Assembly (NCBI RefSeq): GCF_000275845.1
Contig: NW_006766912.1
Span: 134,758-159,013, forward strand
Source of the DNA: Dichomitus squalens LYAD-421 SS1
Lineage: Eukaryota > Basidiomycota > Agaricomycetes > Polyporales > Polyporaceae
Direction: 5' to 3'
DNA: 24,256 nt
The position numbers and the translations under genes are program-made. Under the pieces are notes generated by a model that was given only the letters and a program-made list of their open reading frames with translations, searched no databases and had not been told where the DNA came from. Shown one piece after another: positions 20,955 through 24,256 of this stretch. Positions within the stretch are counted from its first letter, which is position 1; every line of letters begins with the position of its first letter.

Positions 20955-21897
20955 TGTGTATACCTGCAATTGTGAGTGCGAGTGTCTGTCACTCGGTTGT
21001 ACTGGGCTGCGCTGATGCGGGCGATTTGCTCGCAGTTGATCCAAGTCGACGCTCTTGGATGGGACTCCTCTGGTGCTCGGACGTTGTGCGCGGTCGTTCT
21101 TGAAATTAATCGCGATTGATGATGCAATAGGAGATGTGGGCGGCGGCGCTGTCAGTGCAGAATAGAGTATCCAAGCTGTTGACCATGACGTTGTCACCCG
21201 GGCCGGCGGTGAGTACTACCACTTCGGTGTCCATCCTAGTAGTCTGTGTTTGTTTTTTGACCCTCTTTCTTTCCGCGTGCCCGCTCAAGGTTCATTCCTG
21301 ATCTTGCCTTTGTACATGATGCTATCGAAAATATGAATATGGAGTACGTGTCTGTGAAGCGTCCGAATCAGTGTCGTGCTTGCGATGCAAGCCCTCAGGC
21401 TACTCGACGAGTTCCCTTGAAGACGAAGGGACCTGCACGAGTCGTAGGTCAGATACGGATGTCGTGACCGTGATGCGCACTTCCGCGCTTGCCTTGCGGG
21501 CCCGTCAATTGGCTTTCAGTCCATTCTACCAGCTTGATTATATGCGGCGGACTCACAAACTCAAGGGAGCGCATCGCCTCTGGGATCGCAGCCTTATAAC
21601 ACCTGGTCTCCCCAAGACAGTCATGATCAATGCCAACGTACCATATGGATGCTCTCAGTCCAGGCAAGCAATATGACAGACTTGTGTCAAGTGGGCAGGC
21701 ATGGAATAGCATGGGATCGGACTCAAGCCTTCCTCTTCACCAAGATCTCAACTGCTGCTTCCACGACCACTGTCGACCCGTGCGTTTGTCAAGCACCGCA
21801 CTGCTCAACGGCAGAACCGCAGCCGTGGGCGTCCTACGGATGTTGCACCCCCATTTCGATTCTACCACTCTGCCGCGCCCCTCCTCTCCTCGGTCCC
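20955..21897. other. No supported gene
   Basis: Short frames on both strands lack family motifs. A 43-codon minus-strand frame starting MDTEVVVLTAGPGDN (21234 down to 21106) ends in CIINRD. It resembles a small pheromone-like peptide only superficially and is not called. Confidence 0.35.
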
Positions 21898-23265
21898 TTA
21901 CTCCTCATCCCTTGAGTGCTCGGACCAGTCGCTCAGCTCCTCATCGTCCGTGCAGTACTCAGACGCGTAGACCTCGCCCGTCCGCTCCGTCTGCAGCTGC
22001 CACATCTCTCGCCACATGTTATTCCAGCGGGTCCGCGTCTCCTCCAGAAAGGGCTGGCCCCCCATGCGGGCTCCGTAGACCAGGCGGGGGAAGAGGCGGT
22101 CGACAAGCCGCGTCACCTGGTCCGGGCGCATGCAAGGGTCGAACCGTCTGACGAAGATCGACAGTTCGGCCAGCGGGTGAGCCGGCACCGGCAGAGGCTC
22201 CGCGGGGAGGGCGGGATCGTGCACGAAGTCCATGGGAATCCTGAGCACGACCAGGCGCGGACAGCGGCGCGCGACGTGTTCCAGCCGGGGAAGCGGCTGG
22301 CCTCCTAGACGCTCCGAGCCAGCGGCAGCGACACGGTGATGTACCGCAGGTCGTCCCAGGCCTCCAGGATTGCGCCGAGATTGGCATCGGTGAAGGTCGC
22401 GGCGTCAGTCTTCACGAATTTCACGCGCAGGCTGCGCATGCGGGGGTGGGAGAAGACTGGGAGCAGAACGTCTCTGAACGCGATAGAGGAAAATGAGCGG
22501 GGCGCGCCCTCGTCGCACGGCATGGTAATGTCAAGCTCCTGCAGAAATTTTGTCGTAGCGGCGCTGGCCAGATGTCGAAAGAGCGCCGCGATATTGGCAG
22601 CATGGCACCCTTCGAGGTCGAGATCCAGATATACCGCGGACAGAAGGGGGGCGCGGAGATGGGACCCTGCCAATGGAAGGGAGAGCGGCCCAGTGTACAC
22701 TCGAGTGTCTCGAGTTTTGGCAGCGTCAGGAGCTGCGACAGAGGGTCCGGATCTACGATCACTGAAGGGACATCAAGTGATTGAAGATGGTGGAAGAGAG
22801 TGGCGCACTCAGGGACCACAGAACGAATTTCGCCTCGCCACCGATTTCCGCTGTAGATGGAGGCGAGAAGGGGAGCGGAACGGATGAGCTGCTTAATTCC
22901 AGGCCACCAGTCGCTTGCAGGTGGTGCCCGACGGCTGTAAAACTTGATCCGCTCCAGGTATGTGGGCGCGATGAGCTCGAGAACTTGAAGGGCTGCATGT
23001 TCAGGTCGCCATTTGTAGGTCAACGACTCTAAATTTGGGAGGAATGTCGCGTTGTCATTGTGAGATACAAGGACCTTACAGCTGGTTGCGAAATTTATGC
23101 CCGACCAACTCCGACGCAGTTTCGACCAGGGAAAAATCGAAAAAATCAAACAATTCATGCACTCGCGATTCTGCTCCCCTGTGTTCTATAAACTTTGCAT
23201 AATCCCTATAGCAGCGAGTACGAGACCTCACGAACTTGAGTGGAGAGCGTAGGACTCCTGGTTCC
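21898..23265 (-). pseudogene. F-box-family LRR-like gene, frameshifted, F-box exon not found
   Basis: Read on the minus strand, homologous sequence runs through three frames. It starts near 23265 (VLRSPLKFVRSRTRCYRDYA, then SRVHELFDFF and DFSLVETASELVGHKF) and shifts near 23085-23100. It continues as ATFLPNLESLTYKW, GIKQLIRSAPLL and LPKLETLECTLG, shifts near 22690, and goes on as LLSAVYLDLDLEGCH, HPRMRSLRVKFV and LRYITVSLPLA. It shifts again near 22310 and ends with LEHVARRCPRLVVLRIPMDF, LVDRLFPRLVYG and RWNNMWREMWQL before an acidic tail, stop at 21898. The final RLFP and MW helix blocks match the intact F-box genes of this window, so family membership is well supported. No clear F-box exon lies upstream; a degenerate trace may exist at about 23400-23520. 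Sequencing errors at three places are less likely than decay but cannot be excluded. Confidence 0.65.
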
Positions 23266-23956
23266 CGACTTGTGCCCTTCGAGGGAAATCACTAGAAGCT
23301 CCCTATGGGCGATGAGGTTTCTCGCTCAGGCATCTGCGCACCGCCTTGCAATGTCACTTATGAAAGTATATGGCTCATTTATAGTGATTTTGTGGGTTTA
23401 TAGGAAGATGTTACACATTCTCGGCCAGAGCAGTAGGCAGTCTGCTTCCTGGCTCTTGCCAGCGCATCAAGCGCCGGAAGAGGTTCAGGCATCGGCGTAT
23501 CTTCGTGACTCTTGTGCGCTTCAATGTCGTCTCCCCACTCTCATATCTGTAATAGAGTGTCTATATAGGCTCATGATACCTTTTCAGAACCAACTTCGTC
23601 AGCAGACACCTCATCAACTCTTATGCAACGCCGGTAGAGGCAGCGTTCAAGTAGCACCTAGTTCCGATTTTCTGGAGGCACCCTTTCCACACAACTGTCT
23701 TCAATAGACTGTATGGGCTATTAAAACTGTCTTTGGAATTCATTCCAGTCCAAATTTTGTCTCTTCTGCTCTTGAGAGCCTGTCCATTCGCTCCGGCCTA
23801 CCTGCCCAAAGTAGCGCCCATGAGGTCCTTGTAAGGTGCCTTCTGCGAACATCGTGGATCACCTTCGTTCATCATGTGTTGAACTTGGACTTATCCGGTC
23901 CGGACTACACGAGGCTATGCGTCTCCTAGCGCTTAGCTGTAGTCGCTTATGTAGTA
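23266..23956. other. No supported gene; possible decayed F-box exon on the minus strand
   Basis: AT content is higher than in the rest of the window. On the minus strand ALDALARAR and, in another frame, CLLLWPRMCNIFL (about 23490-23400) sit where the F-box exon of the downstream pseudogene would be expected. The match to an F-box is too weak to call. A plus-strand frame (23240-23707) has no recognisable features. Confidence 0.3.
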
Positions 23957-24249
23957 TGTTACCATATTTGGGACTCTCTGCTCGTGTACTATAGCTATGT
24001 TTCCGGACTCTTCTGGTACTGTCTAGGACAATCCGTACTACTCCAGAACGGTCTAGACAGGTCTATGCCTTACTCATCTCTTACTCATCCTATGGTGCGA
24101 TACGTCGCAATTCTTTCACCATCGTATTATTCATCGCACTATGGTACATGTGACTAACCACTTTTCGATTAGTCATGGACACTTCTCTGTAGTATATAAG
24201 GACTTCAGATTGCGTCCTCCCTCTTCAGTCTTTCCTTACTGACTGAAGA
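23957..24249 (+). mobile_element. Probable LTR, right copy of the terminal repeat
   Basis: Bases 23982-24249 repeat 1-268 with six transitions and no indels. Upstream, TGTTACCATATT at 23957 would make a conventional LTR start (TG), which the left copy cannot show because the window begins inside the repeat. A TATATAA box is at 24193-24199. The last seven bases of the window (GTGAGTT) differ from the left copy. Both copies have the same orientation. Confidence 0.55.
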
Positions 24250-24256
24250 GTGAGTT

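Noticed and set aside
20156..21127. 323-codon minus-strand open frame opposite the membrane-protein gene
   Set aside because: The product is hydrophilic, Arg/Gly/Glu-rich and lies antisense to hydrophobic helices with matching splice phases. It is a GC-driven shadow.
21106..21234. 43-codon minus-strand frame (starts MDTEVVV, contains CIIN near its end), considered as a mating-pheromone precursor
   Set aside because: Basidiomycete precursors end exactly in a CaaX box. Here two more residues (RD) follow and no pheromone receptor gene is present in the window.
1..24256. A search for CRISPR arrays, tRNA or rRNA genes, bacterial-type defence systems and giant transposon captains
   Set aside because: No regular short repeats, cloverleaf sequences, ribosomal sequence, recombinase or transposase motifs were recognised on either strand.

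Overview
The window reads as nuclear DNA of a basidiomycete fungus, probably a wood-decay Agaricomycete such as a polypore (inference). The grounds are short introns of about 49-96 bases with GTRNGY donors and YAG acceptors, a gene of the basidiomycete-rich seven-helix DUF6533 family, a fungal SMP-repeat protein, and several F-box proteins of the F-box + long leucine-rich C-terminal type that is expanded in mushrooms. No bacterial or organellar features were seen.

Layout from left to right. Positions 1-268 are one copy of a 268-base repeat that returns at 23982-24249. It carries a TATATAA box and looks like part of a retrotransposon LTR. From about 1350 to 2750 on the minus strand lie a small secreted, probably GPI-anchored protein (three exons, 181 aa) and, 1.1 kb away, a decayed second copy of its 5' end. 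From 3938 to about 13070 runs a cluster of four F-box/LRR paralogues: an intact minus-strand gene (3938-5732), a plus-strand pseudogene (6459-8098), an intact plus-strand gene (9590-11486) and a heavily deleted plus-strand pseudogene (11993 to about 12560). A fifth, more distant F-box/LRR pseudogene with frameshifts lies on the minus strand at 21898-23265.

Between them are a 12-exon DUF6533 seven-helix membrane protein on the minus strand (13392-15144), which needs micro-exons of 8, 16 and 9 bases; a four-exon protein with three SMP repeats on the minus strand (17150-18658); and a three-exon multi-pass membrane protein on the plus strand (19843-20954). A diverged coding-like fragment occurs twice in opposite orientation (about 15905-16015 and 19175-19345).

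Nothing suggests that these genes form one pathway. The dominant signal is gene-family birth and death: five related F-box genes, two intact and three broken. The two closest broken copies both stop immediately after the F-box exon, so they could still encode F-box-only proteins. Exon coordinates come from reading splice signals and phases by eye. No alignment or database search was run.
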